DNA of 64,000 nucleotides from Spirosoma endbachense. GTDB taxonomy: Bacteria; Bacteroidota; Bacteroidia; Cytophagales; Spirosomataceae. This document shows, in pieces, positions 9,331-18,073 of the stretch (positions within the stretch are counted from its first letter, which is position 1; every line of letters starts with the position of its first letter). The DNA lies in NCBI RefSeq assembly GCF_010233585.1, contig NZ_CP045997.1, forward strand, positions 3,683,779-3,747,778, given 5' to 3'. The position numbers and the translations under genes are program-made. The notes below the pieces were generated by a model. It worked only from the letters and a program-made list of their open reading frames with translations, did no database searches and was not told where the DNA came from.

Positions 9331-10536
9331 ATGAAAAAGATTTGTATTTCTGTTGGATTACTGCTCAGTCTGATGAAGTTTGGCTATGCCCAATCCAGTG
9401 AAAAACCGGCTTACGAAAAGCGAAAACTTAAGGTTGAAGAAATTAATCTGGTATCAAGCTATTACCAGCAGGACGGTAATAATTCGGCAGTTACCGGCGG
9501 CATTGGATCTGAAAAGCTAACCGATCTGGCCCAGTCATTCGATCTGGTGTTGAAAACCACAGATCGCCGAAACCGGCAACATACGCTTGCCTTCGATTTT
9601 AACATTGATCACTACACATCAGCCTCTTCCGACAAGATCGATCCGTTAACCGTTTCGTCGGCCTCCCGAAGCGATACCCATGTTTACCCGTCCATATCCT
9701 GGACTGTCCATAACGACGAGAATCGAACGACAAAAGGGATTTCACTGGCCTATTCAACGGAATACGATTACAAATCCTATGGTATAAACCTGAACTGGGC
9801 TAAAGCCTCAGCGGATAACAACCGCGAAGTAAGTCTGAAAGCAGGCGCGTTTTTTGATACTTGGACGGTGATTCTGCCAGCCGAGCTCCGGCCGGATGGC
9901 TACGGTTCCGGCGCACATGGCGACACCGATCCTGTTGATCATAAGCCCCGAAATTCGTACAACTTTAGCCTGTCGCTATCACAGGTGATCAATAAGCGTT
10001 TACAAGTGCTGTTTACCATCGAACCGGCAGTTCAGCAGGGTTTGTTGAGCACTCCGTTTCATCGCATTTACTCTAAAGATGGCTCCGAAACCGTGGAGCG
10101 ATTGCCCGGCTCCCGGCTAAAGTTACCCATTGGCCTGCGGCTCCATTATTTTGCCGGAGACCGGGTTATTCTGCGAACGTTCTACCGCTATTATATCGAC
10201 GACTGGGGAATGCAGGCCCATACCATCAATCTGGAGGCCCCTATCAAGCTAACCTCGTTCGTATCGGTCAGCCCATTTTATCGCTTTAGCCACCAGACAG
10301 CCGTGCGGTATTTTGCTCCGTATGGCCAGCATGCGCTAACAGAACGCTATTTTACCAGCGACTATGATATCTCGGGATTTAACAGCCAATTTCTGGGTAC
10401 AGGGCTACGAATGGCCCCTCCTGGAGGTCTGTTTGGTATTAGTCACTGGCAGAGCATTGAATTACGGTATGGGCATTACATCCGAAGTACCGGTATGGTG
10501 GCTAACAACATTACCTTATTAGCAAAATTGAAGTAA
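9331..10536 (+). CDS. DUF3570 outer-membrane beta-barrel protein
   Basis: A 401-aa protein with a signal peptide (cleavage near GYAQS) and many amphipathic strands ending in a C-terminal aromatic-poor strand. It matches DUF3570, a predicted outer-membrane barrel. Characteristic early sequence KVEEINLVSSYYQQDGNNSAVTGG is present. It is the last gene of the Rieske-Trx-ApbE-DUF4266 operon, 12 bases after DUF4266. A role as the outer-membrane component of this redox or metal-handling module is inferred from context. Confidence 0.88.
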   Translation: MKKICISVGLLLSLMKFGYAQSSEKPAYEKRKLKVEEINLVSSYYQQDGNNSAVTGGIGSEKLTDLAQSFDLVLKTTDRRNRQHTLAFDFNIDHYTSASSDKIDPLTVSSASRSDTHVYPSISWTVHNDENRTTKGISLAYSTEYDYKSYGINLNWAKASADNNREVSLKAGAFFDTWTVILPAELRPDGYGSGAHGDTDPVDHKPRNSYNFSLSLSQVINKRLQVLFTIEPAVQQGLLSTPFHRIYSKDGSETVERLPGSRLKLPIGLRLHYFAGDRVILRTFYRYYIDDWGMQAHTINLEAPIKLTSFVSVSPFYRFSHQTAVRYFAPYGQHALTERYFTSDYDISGFNSQFLGTGLRMAPPGGLFGISHWQSIELRYGHYIRSTGMVANNITLLAKLK

Positions 10537-10881
10537 TTACCACAGTAGCCAGAGCAGGGTTATGCTCTTTTTGACTTGTGTTAATAATGATGCCATTGGC
10601 TAAGGGCCCAGCTGCTTTTTTTAAAATAACTTGTTATAGAGAACAGCCCGGCTTATAGCAAAATCAAAAACTATTGAGTTGATTGCCAGATAAGTGTGTA
10701 TTTTTATCTCTAATAGATTCAAATATACAGATTAACAAGATAAGACACATTTCGTGTATTCATAAAAACTGGTCAAACGGGTAGAATAAATGCCTATTCC
10801 CCAACGTCGACCGGGTAGAATTCCCTACTAGTGCATAGCAGTGACGAGTATGAGTGCAGGTGATTTTAGAGCAACTAGTTT
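10537..10881. other. Intergenic gap, no gene seen
   Basis: This 345-base AT-rich gap precedes the Ig-like T9SS protein gene. The last bases before its ATG include ACTAGTTT, also found immediately upstream of the paralogue at 34591. No hairpin, RNA gene or strong promoter match is evident. Confidence 0.5.
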
Positions 10882-13269
10882 ATGCGTACATCTACTTTCC
10901 GGATTATACTTAGTCTTATGGCATTGGGGTATTCATTTACCGCAAGGGCTACTCATCAGGTGGGTGGACAGCTGGAAATGCGGGCCCTTGGCGATGTACC
11001 TGGCCACTACCGAATCATTGTAACGAACTATCTCGAAGATGGCACTCCCGGCATAGCCCGGCAGGCCAATACGGGCAATCTGGGTGTTTTCCGGAAGCGG
11101 GATAATATGCTGATGCTAACCTTTACCGTTCGCGAAACGGCAGCGCGCCAGCCCATTATATTCAGCAATGAATACTGCGCCGAATTGCGTAACCTGAGAT
11201 TTGTGGTGCTTACCTACGAGGCCGATATTCAACTTACACCTTCTGCTTATTCTGACGCGGGCGGGTATTATATTTCGTATCAAACCCGCAATCGTAATGC
11301 GGGTATCAATAACATTAATGATCCATCACAAACTGGTTTTACCTTTTATCTGGAATTCCCGGCGTTACAGCAGAACGGGAAAGTCTTCGATAACTCTTCA
11401 CCCCGATTTGCACCCATCAATGGCGAATACATCTGCCTCGGCGACCCCTTTACATTTCCCTTTGGAGCAACCGATCCCGATAGCGACGACCTCCGCTACT
11501 CGCTCGTCACACCGCTCAATCAGAAAGGAACCGGAAATACCCAGAATGCCGTTTCGCCAGCGCCCTACCCCGACGTAAACTGGCTATCGGGTTTCAATGC
11601 CAATAATGCCATACCGGGCAGCCCGACGTTATCTATTAATGAACAAACCGGGCAACTTTCGGTAACGGCTACTCAATTGGGATTGTTTGTGTTTGCCGTA
11701 AAAGTTGAAGAGTACCGAAACGGCACAAAAATTGGTGAGGTCCGGCGGGATTTTCAATTCCTGGTTATCGATTGCCCGCCTACCACAACACCCGATCCGG
11801 CCGTTCAGATCAAAAACCAAGCCCTGGGAATCCGTAATGCGACCATCTGTCGGGGCGATTCGGCGGTAATTCAGGCCACCGCCAATTCAAACTGGAACTA
11901 TCAATGGCGCCGGGATGGAATTAATCTGGCCAATGCAACCGGCACATCGATAACGGTGCGGGACGCAGGCGAATATACCCTTGTTGTTTCGCAGAAAGCA
12001 GCCTGTAGCAAAACGGGAAATTCAGAGAGCGTAATCATCACCGTGGCTGGAGCCGATGGCAAACTAAGCCCAACCGGGCACTTATGCGCTACGACTGGCT
12101 CAGTTCGAATGCAGGTTGTGGGAAGCACGGATGTTACGTACCAATGGTATCAAAATGGACAATCTCTTTCTGGCCAAACTACCGACTCCATGACAATCAG
12201 TCAGCCCGGTAAATACTGGACCGTGCTGACACTGCAACCATTAGGATGTATTTCACGCACCGATACGCTTTCGATTGAGCGCTCACCGGCGGTGCAGGCT
12301 GTCATCCAATCGGCAACCGGCTCCCACCGGCTCTGCCCGCAGGAATCTCTGGCCTTGGTTGGCAGTGGCGGTGTGAGTTACAGCTGGCAAAAAGACGGGC
12401 AGATTCTTACGGGTACAACCGACCCAAATTATAAAGCAATAGCCGCTGGCATTTATAGCCTCACGGCAACGGACACCTACGGCTGCACAGGCGTATCGGC
12501 CAACTTTGTGGTTGAACAAATTCCGCCTATAACCGTCAAGCTGGATACGATTCCGGATATGTGCGGCACCAATGTACCTGTAGTTACGCTACAGGGTAGC
12601 CCACCAGGGGGAGAATATAACGGGCCAGGGGTAACCGAAGCCGCATTTGATGCCCGAACGGCTGGCGTTGGTGAACATGTCGTAACCTACACCGTCAAAG
12701 CAGCGCCTGAATGTACCGGTATTGTAGCCAGCCGCACGGCTATTGTAGCACCCATACCAACGATCCAGCTCATCGACTCGCTGATTACCTACAAAGGGAA
12801 TACATTCAATCTCAACCCGGTTTACACGGGAAATCCAAACCAGTTTCAATGGGTTTCTTCTACCTATCTGGATAACGATACCACTGCCAATCCGACCATA
12901 ACCGCTATTCAGGATGATATAACATATACAATCGATGTCAAAAACAAGAGTGGCTGCGAGGTAAAAGACACCATTCATATCACCGTCTATGAACGTGTTT
13001 ACGTACCCGATGCCTTCACGCCCAACGGCGATGGTATGAACGATTTTTTACGCTTACCCGGTATTGAAGCTTTTCCTGATGCTGTAGTAACCATTTTCAA
13101 CCGCTGGGGCGAGGTGGTCTATTTATCCAGAAATGGCTATGCGACACCATTCGACGGTATGTTTAATGGCAGTGAATTGCCAACGGGTGTTTATCCATAC
13201 AGTCTGCGCCCCATTCCCGGTAAGCCGCCGATTCAGGGCCGATTGGTCCTTATCCGGGATCATCCCTGA
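10882..13269 (+). CDS. T9SS-exported Ig-like protein with type B C-terminal domain
   Basis: A 795-aa protein with a signal peptide (~1-23). A conserved N-terminal domain follows (THQVGGQLEMRALGD), then several Ig/PKD-like modules with Trp/Tyr core motifs (SYSWQKDG, TYQWYQNG, NYQWRRDG). The gliding-motility-associated C-terminal domain begins VPDAFTPNGDGMND and has IFNRWGEVVY. That C-terminus is the type B sorting signal for the type IX secretion system, so the protein should be exported to the surface. A paralogue of the same architecture is encoded at 32225-34591. Adhesion is a plausible but unproven role. Confidence 0.9.
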   Translation: MRTSTFRIILSLMALGYSFTARATHQVGGQLEMRALGDVPGHYRIIVTNYLEDGTPGIARQANTGNLGVFRKRDNMLMLTFTVRETAARQPIIFSNEYCAELRNLRFVVLTYEADIQLTPSAYSDAGGYYISYQTRNRNAGINNINDPSQTGFTFYLEFPALQQNGKVFDNSSPRFAPINGEYICLGDPFTFPFGATDPDSDDLRYSLVTPLNQKGTGNTQNAVSPAPYPDVNWLSGFNANNAIPGSPTLSINEQTGQLSVTATQLGLFVFAVKVEEYRNGTKIGEVRRDFQFLVIDCPPTTTPDPAVQIKNQALGIRNATICRGDSAVIQATANSNWNYQWRRDGINLANATGTSITVRDAGEYTLVVSQKAACSKTGNSESVIITVAGADGKLSPTGHLCATTGSVRMQVVGSTDVTYQWYQNGQSLSGQTTDSMTISQPGKYWTVLTLQPLGCISRTDTLSIERSPAVQAVIQSATGSHRLCPQESLALVGSGGVSYSWQKDGQILTGTTDPNYKAIAAGIYSLTATDTYGCTGVSANFVVEQIPPITVKLDTIPDMCGTNVPVVTLQGSPPGGEYNGPGVTEAAFDARTAGVGEHVVTYTVKAAPECTGIVASRTAIVAPIPTIQLIDSLITYKGNTFNLNPVYTGNPNQFQWVSSTYLDNDTTANPTITAIQDDITYTIDVKNKSGCEVKDTIHITVYERVYVPDAFTPNGDGMNDFLRLPGIEAFPDAVVTIFNRWGEVVYLSRNGYATPFDGMFNGSELPTGVYPYSLRPIPGKPPIQGRLVLIRDHP

Positions 13270-13294
13270 TGATAAAACAGGCGGATTACTCCTG

Positions 13295-13342
13295 ACAAGT
13301 GTAGTCGTCATGATACTGGGCGATCATGACGACTACACTTGT
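13295..13342. terminator. Bidirectional 20-bp hairpin between convergent genes
   Basis: Arms 13295-13314 and 13323-13342 are perfect complements around an eight-base loop. It separates the Ig-like protein gene from the convergent glyoxalase gene and overlaps the end of the latter. Confidence 0.75.
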
Positions 13343-13716
13343 ACCAACTGAATATTATTACCACAGGTGTCATCGAAGACAGCCAGCGTAACAGGTCCCA
13401 TTTGCGTCGGTTTCATACTAAAGACGACGCCTAAATTCACCAATCGTTCATATTCTCGCTGAACATCTTCGACGTGAAAAGCCGTTAGCGGAATGCCTGC
13501 CTCGAACAGAGCTCGCTGATATACTTTAGCCGGTTCAAAACCCATTGGTTCCAGAACTACTTCAACCCCATCTTGTTCCTCCGCAGAAACAACGGTGAGC
13601 CATTTATGCTCGCCCATTGGTATTTCCGTCTTTTTAAGGAAGCCCAACACATTGGTATAAAATTTTAACGCTTTCTCCTGGTCATCGACCAATATACTGG
13701 TTAGCTTTATTTTCAT
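13333..13716 (-). CDS. VOC (glyoxalase/bleomycin-resistance) family protein
   Basis: A 127-aa single VOC module with paired beta-alpha-beta-beta-beta units: opening KLTSILVDDQEKALKFYTNVLGF, and VFDDTCGNNIQLVQ at the end. The terminal Asn-Ile-Gln-Leu corresponds to the region that usually holds the metal-ligand Glu, here Gln, so metal use may differ. It lies downstream of an AraC-type regulator on the same strand and is likely its cotranscribed partner. No substrate can be assigned. Confidence 0.85.
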   Translation of the reverse strand: MKIKLTSILVDDQEKALKFYTNVLGFLKKTEIPMGEHKWLTVVSAEEQDGVEVVLEPMGFEPAKVYQRALFEAGIPLTAFHVEDVQREYERLVNLGVVFSMKPTQMGPVTLAVFDDTCGNNIQLVQV

Positions 13717-13767
13717 CGTATTTGCCTATTGTCCAATCGATGCAAGAATACGCTACGCTTTCAGGAG

Positions 13768-14157
13768 TCACTTCTTCAAAATTGCTTTTTTTGCCTGATA
13801 AGCCGCGGGCGTAGTGCCGGTAATTCGTTTAAACAGGCTGGTAAACGAACTAACACTATTAAAACCAACCGCAAAGCAAACATCCATCACCGTACTATCT
13901 GTTATCAAAAGTTTTTTAGCCTTCTCAATCCGAATAGCGGTTAGGTACTGATGGGGTGTTCGGCCGTACGCATTTCTGAAAAGCCGGGCAAAATGGTATT
14001 TCGACAGGAAGGCTTTTTCTGCTATGTCGGTCAGTTTGAGCGATTGAGCATAGTTCAGGTCAATAAATTGCTTGGCCTGAATGAGCTGATCGTAGATATA
14101 GTCCTTAAGAAAGCACGCTTCCCTGATTTTCACCAATTGCTGCTGATAGTACGTCAA
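13768..14157 (-). CDS. AraC-family DNA-binding protein
   Basis: A 129-aa protein made up mostly of an AraC-type double helix-turn-helix. LKLTDIAEKAFLSKYHFARLF is the first HTH, and DVCFAVGFNSVSSFTSLFKRITGTTPAAYQ is the second with the family signature. There is no effector domain. The start is a TTG; no in-frame ATG exists before the upstream stop. It lies 51 bases before the VOC gene. A regulator of that gene is the simplest reading. Confidence 0.85.
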   Translation of the reverse strand: MTYYQQQLVKIREACFLKDYIYDQLIQAKQFIDLNYAQSLKLTDIAEKAFLSKYHFARLFRNAYGRTPHQYLTAIRIEKAKKLLITDSTVMDVCFAVGFNSVSSFTSLFKRITGTTPAAYQAKKAILKK

Positions 14158-14220
14158 GGGGTAATTCTGGTTAGTGGGTGTCTTTTGCCAAAGTAACTAA
14201 AGGAATCGAAAATTGATGGT

Positions 14221-14631
14221 TTATTTAGGCTTTTCTTCCTTCGGTTTGAGTGTACCTCGGGCAATGGGTTCCGGCTTCGATTTAGGTGTGATGAAGCGAA
14301 GCAAGGTTGCCGTTGGAAACTCAGCCTTGGGCGATTTGGTGATGAGCAGTTGGTAGGACCGTGTGCCAATGACCAGATTATAGTAGGTCATATTCTGTCC
14401 CGATTCCTGAGCCAGTCCCCAATTGGCGATGGGCTCCTTCTCCAGCAAGGTTTCGTCTTCCTCCGATAGAGCGGTGAAGACCGTATCGGGCTGGAAACGT
14501 TTGCCCGTGATGTCCTGTATGGTCGAAACGATAGCGGATGGTGCTGGCGACGTCGATGATGCTGGCTTTGTTTGAGCCATCGCAAACACGGTTATCAGCC
14601 ATAAGGGGAATATGTTGAGTACTATTTTCAT
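14221..14631 (-). CDS. Small secreted hypothetical protein
   Basis: A 136-aa protein from the ATG at 14631, chosen because it gives a clean signal peptide (cleavage near FAMAQ). A Ser/Pro-rich linker, a mixed strand/helix domain (~35-115) and a basic Pro-rich tail follow. No family is recognised. It ends 64 bases before the AraC start and could be in the same unit. Periplasmic location is expected. Confidence 0.65.
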   Translation of the reverse strand: MKIVLNIFPLWLITVFAMAQTKPASSTSPAPSAIVSTIQDITGKRFQPDTVFTALSEEDETLLEKEPIANWGLAQESGQNMTYYNLVIGTRSYQLLITKSPKAEFPTATLLRFITPKSKPEPIARGTLKPKEEKPK

Positions 14632-14836
14632 GTTTTTTACAAAGGCTATGTTAGTCAATAAAAGCACGATCCAATGGCTTTCAATTTGTTAGCCTTTCCA
14701 TACAAATACTTCTGATTAGCAGAAGTTGTTTTAGTCTTACGTTGTTTTACGCCCATAAACTCCAGCAAATCAATACTATAGCCTGATTTGGCCATGTGTT
14801 TTGAAATCATGCCTTTACGTTAAACTCCTCACCCCT

Positions 14837-15769
14837 ATGAATAACCCAGGCCGAAGAACTTTTCTTAAAACCGCCGGTGCCAGTTTACCTCTCATCGCAA
14901 CAACGGCGCAAACACTAGCCTCGGCACAGGAAGCAATAGCTGGTACAAAAACGGGTAAATCAGGACCCATCCGATTAAGCTGTAATCTCTATTCGTTCAA
15001 CGAACCGCTCATGAGCGGCCAGATGACACTCGAAGATGTACTGACATTTTGTTCTGAGCTTGGTTTCGACGCCGTTGATCCCACCGGGTATTACTTCCCC
15101 AAATACCCGGCGCTACCCGATGATGGTTATCTCTACCAGATCAAGCGAAAAGCGTTTCGGCTAGGGCTCGACATAAGCGGGACCGGCGTACGCAATGATT
15201 TTACGCTACCCGATCCGGCCCGCCGAAAAGCGGAGGTAGAGCTGGTCAAAAAATGGACTGGGGCGGCTGCCCGGTTGGGAGCGCCCGTTATACGCGTATT
15301 TTCGGGTACAGGAAAGGAACTCCCGACAGGATACAACCGGCAGGAAGTCACGACCAGGGTCGTCGATGCCATTCGCGAATGCACAGATTATGCCGCCACG
15401 CAGGGCGTCATGATCGTGTTACAGAATCATGCCGATTTTATTGAAACGGCTGATCATGTTTTGGATATTGTGCGCCGGGTTAATTCGGAATGGCTGGCCG
15501 TAAACCTGGACATTGGTAGCTTTAAAATCGGTGATCCTTACCAGCAGATTGCCAGCGTAGCGCCCTATGCTGCCACCTGGCAGGTCAAAGAAAAACTGTT
15601 TGTGAACGGTCAGGAACAGGAAACCGATCTGAATAAAATTATGCAAATTGTTCGCGAAGCTGGCTACAAAGGTTACCTCCCCATCGAAACGCTTGGCAAG
15701 GGCGATCCGCGCGTAAAAGTGCCTGCCTTTTACGAAAAGGTGAAGAAAGCGTTAACGGCTGCAGGCTAA
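14837..15769 (+). CDS. Tat-exported sugar phosphate isomerase/epimerase-like TIM barrel
   Basis: A 310-aa protein from the ATG at 14837, which places the twin-arginine motif RRTFLK five residues from the start. The body is an AP_endonuc_2/xylose-isomerase-like TIM barrel: LSCNLYSFNEP, FDAVDPTGYYFP, VIRVFSGTG, IVLQNHADF and the metal-site strands LAVNLDIGSF and YLPIETLG. Such periplasmic enzymes in Bacteroidota act on sugars or keto-sugars. The substrate is unknown. It is monocistronic. Confidence 0.88.
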   Translation: MNNPGRRTFLKTAGASLPLIATTAQTLASAQEAIAGTKTGKSGPIRLSCNLYSFNEPLMSGQMTLEDVLTFCSELGFDAVDPTGYYFPKYPALPDDGYLYQIKRKAFRLGLDISGTGVRNDFTLPDPARRKAEVELVKKWTGAAARLGAPVIRVFSGTGKELPTGYNRQEVTTRVVDAIRECTDYAATQGVMIVLQNHADFIETADHVLDIVRRVNSEWLAVNLDIGSFKIGDPYQQIASVAPYAATWQVKEKLFVNGQEQETDLNKIMQIVREAGYKGYLPIETLGKGDPRVKVPAFYEKVKKALTAAG

Positions 15770-15931
15770 GAAAAGTCAATTCTGGCCAAGTATACAATAA
15801 ACTCACTTCTACTTTTAGTTGACTACGAAGCCCAACAATGGCGATCATGAGCCGTATGAGCACATTTTTGACCCGAACCATGGTGTTAATCAGAAATTCG
15901 GCAATTATCTTTCGTCTTTCCTGAAACGTTA

Positions 15932-16858
15932 ATGATTATTTACGACGCGAAAGATTGGGGTGAGGCAATCAAGCATTTCCACACAAGTTATGTTATTCAG
16001 GTTCTTCTGCGACGAGTTGCCTACGTTGGCGGCTATGGCGTAGTTGTTACGCTGGTCGATCAATACGTGGTCAACGTTGAGGTACCCATCGACGGCATTT
16101 TCTTTTCATTATTAGGCATCCTTTTAAGCTTGCTGCTGGTTTTTCGAACGAACACCGCCTACGACCGCTTCTGGGAAGGGCGTCGCCAATGGGGTTCGCT
16201 CGTCAACACAAGTCGCAATATGGCGGTTTTGCTCGATGCGTTGCTGCCGGACAGTGACAAGACAAACCGGCTTTTCTTTGCCCGTACTTTATCCAACTTT
16301 GCCCTGGTACTCAAAGGGCATTTACGAACGGGCGTAGACATGAGTGAACTGGCAAAAACCGACGATCAGGACCCTGATGCCCTGAAACAGTACACACACA
16401 TTCCGAGCCGAATTGCTGCTTTGTTGATGCGTCGGTTTCAGGTGCTGAAACAAGAAGGCATTGTCGGGGATGCAGATTTGATTACCATCCGGCTTTATCA
16501 CCAGGCATTCCTTGACATAACGGGGTCGTGTGAGCGGATCAGGAAAACGCCAATTCCTTTTTCTTACAGCTTTTTTATCAAACTATTTATCAGTCTTTAC
16601 CTGCTGTTGTTGCCACTGGTACTGGTCGATAAGTACGAATATTTTATCATCGTGGCCACTATCCTGGCGGCCTATGCCCTACTGGGTGTCGAAATGATCG
16701 GCGACGAAATTGAAGATCCGTTTGGCCTGGACTGTAATGATTTACCACTCAACCAGATTGCCCAAACGATCCAGCGGAATATGCACGAAATCCTGGCAGT
16801 CCCGTCAACGACCAGTGTCAGTCCCAAACCAGAAATTAACTTCATGAAAGTAAATTAA
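15932..16858 (+). CDS. Bestrophin family membrane protein
   Basis: A 308-aa membrane protein of the bestrophin/UPF0187 family. Several hydrophobic helices are present, with the signature FRTNTAYDRFWEGRRQWG after the first pair and LIGVEMIGDEIEDPFG-type sequence (here GVEMIGDEIEDPFGLD) in the C-terminal half. Bacterial members form pentameric ion channels in the inner membrane. No operon partner is obvious. Confidence 0.92.
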   Translation: MIIYDAKDWGEAIKHFHTSYVIQVLLRRVAYVGGYGVVVTLVDQYVVNVEVPIDGIFFSLLGILLSLLLVFRTNTAYDRFWEGRRQWGSLVNTSRNMAVLLDALLPDSDKTNRLFFARTLSNFALVLKGHLRTGVDMSELAKTDDQDPDALKQYTHIPSRIAALLMRRFQVLKQEGIVGDADLITIRLYHQAFLDITGSCERIRKTPIPFSYSFFIKLFISLYLLLLPLVLVDKYEYFIIVATILAAYALLGVEMIGDEIEDPFGLDCNDLPLNQIAQTIQRNMHEILAVPSTTSVSPKPEINFMKVN

Positions 16859-17367
16859 CGGGAAAACGTTAATCCTGAAGAACCGGGGCTGCCGACATAA
16901 TAATGGACTCAAACGGCCTGTCTCCGGCAAAATGAGTCAAGGGAGCCATGTATCACAGCCTGTTCATTTCGCACTGGAAATGTCTCCTACCACAATTCCG
17001 CCAATCGGAGATTATTGGTTCTCTGTAATGTTCAGGCTCCACTCCTGATACGTACTCGTATTTGGGCTTCACTCAATCCAAAAAATCGCGGCCTCGCTGG
17101 ATTCCGTGATGGGCATCCCCATCACTCAACGTCCAAACGCAAGTGACACACCAATTTATCGGGATCGGCTAACAGCATTTTTGCTTCTGCCCTATTAATC
17201 CCCTATTTTAATAGTGCGGTCAATTTTCTAGTTGCTTCGACGTAATTCACAGCCATACTGTACTAGAACCTTTTGCGGGTTTAGCACCAATTGAATTTTT
17301 CTATTTTCTATTCGTCTATAAAAACCGGGCATTCATCGAAGGTTGCTAACTCACCGGTCTAAATTAG

Positions 17368-17399
17368 TTGATTACCCCCACTTCAGGCTATTACATTTG
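17368..17399 (+). promoter_or_regulatory. Bacteroidota-type promoter of the lanthipeptide precursor
   Basis: TTG at 17368-17370 and TACATTTG at 17392-17399 are separated by 21 bases, matching the TTG/TAnnTTTG housekeeping promoter of Bacteroidota. A start near 17406 would give a leader of ~65 bases before the ATG at 17470. The rest of the 611-base gap 16859-17469 shows no gene and only short chance frames. Confidence 0.6.
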
Positions 17400-17469
17400 A
17401 ATCATCAACCAAGCCGGTAGATAACCAACCAGTTAACTAATCTATTTCTAACTCTTAACTTTTTGTGTC

Positions 17470-17607
17470 ATGCAAGCTCCAGCTCAAAACAACCGTCTGT
17501 CAGTTAAAGTGCAACGCGTAGTCAACCTGAATGCGATAGGCACAAATACCGCATCGACCAAATCGGGTCAAATCTGCGATTGGTTCACTATTGGCACGGC
17601 TCGCTAA
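17470..17607 (+). CDS. Class I lanthipeptide-type precursor peptide, 45 aa
   Basis: Direct translation gives a 45-aa peptide. Its first half, RLSVKVQRVVNL (residues 9-20), resembles the hydrophobic/basic leader of Bacteroidota LanB substrates. The second half is rich in Thr/Ser (TNTASTKS) and contains a single Cys36 in GQIC, then an aromatic DWF. One Thr/Ser-Cys lanthionine ring is possible. The gene follows a good promoter, overlaps the next start (TAATG) and precedes a full LanB gene by ~470 bases. Precursor identity is inferred from composition and context, not from a named family. Confidence 0.72.
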   Translation: MQAPAQNNRLSVKVQRVVNLNAIGTNTASTKSGQICDWFTIGTAR

Positions 17608-17975
17608 TGATCAATACTATTCGCTGCTCACTGGTCAATTACGACGGGGGTAGCCAGGCGCTGCTTCAGCAGTATATTCGTCGGGCTGGTTGTCAGGAAT
17701 TAACCCTGACAACCAGTCTGATGGCATACCCAGAGGAAATCAGCCCCGTTACCGAATCAGATTTAATTTTCCTGCATCTGGCCTCACCCGAAGAGTTGGT
17801 GCAAAACGACTTGGCGGCCCAGTTGAAACAGCATCAGGGTGTGGTGATCACATCGCCGTTTCCCAGGCAGCAATTTCCTGATTTGTTTACCCAACCCTTT
17901 GCCTTTCTGACCGAACCTTTCTCGTTTGCTCAGTTCAGCAAATGTTTAACCGCTTATTGTCAGGCGACTAGTTAA
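17607..17975 (+). CDS. Degenerate receiver-domain (pseudo-response-regulator) protein
   Basis: A 122-aa protein from the ATG at 17607, which shares its A with the precursor's TAA, so translation is coupled. The fold pattern is a CheY-like receiver: strand IRCSLVNYDG, helix SQALLQQYIRRAG, strand SDLIFLHL, strand GVVITSP and FLTEPFSFAQF. It parallels the receiver of the LytTR regulator at 23873-24649. The phospho-acceptor Asp is replaced by His (FLHL against LLDV) and the conserved Lys before Pro is Glu, so phosphorylation is unlikely. There is no output domain. It could regulate or chaperone the peptide system. Confidence 0.65.
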   Translation: MINTIRCSLVNYDGGSQALLQQYIRRAGCQELTLTTSLMAYPEEISPVTESDLIFLHLASPEELVQNDLAAQLKQHQGVVITSPFPRQQFPDLFTQPFAFLTEPFSFAQFSKCLTAYCQATS

Positions 17976-18073
17976 TTCCAACTAGTTTAATTTTTTATTA
18001 ACAAAGTGCGTTTTTATTAAACTCTTAAAGCAGAAAGAAATATATTAGAGGGTAATACCAGACCGTCTAGTAT

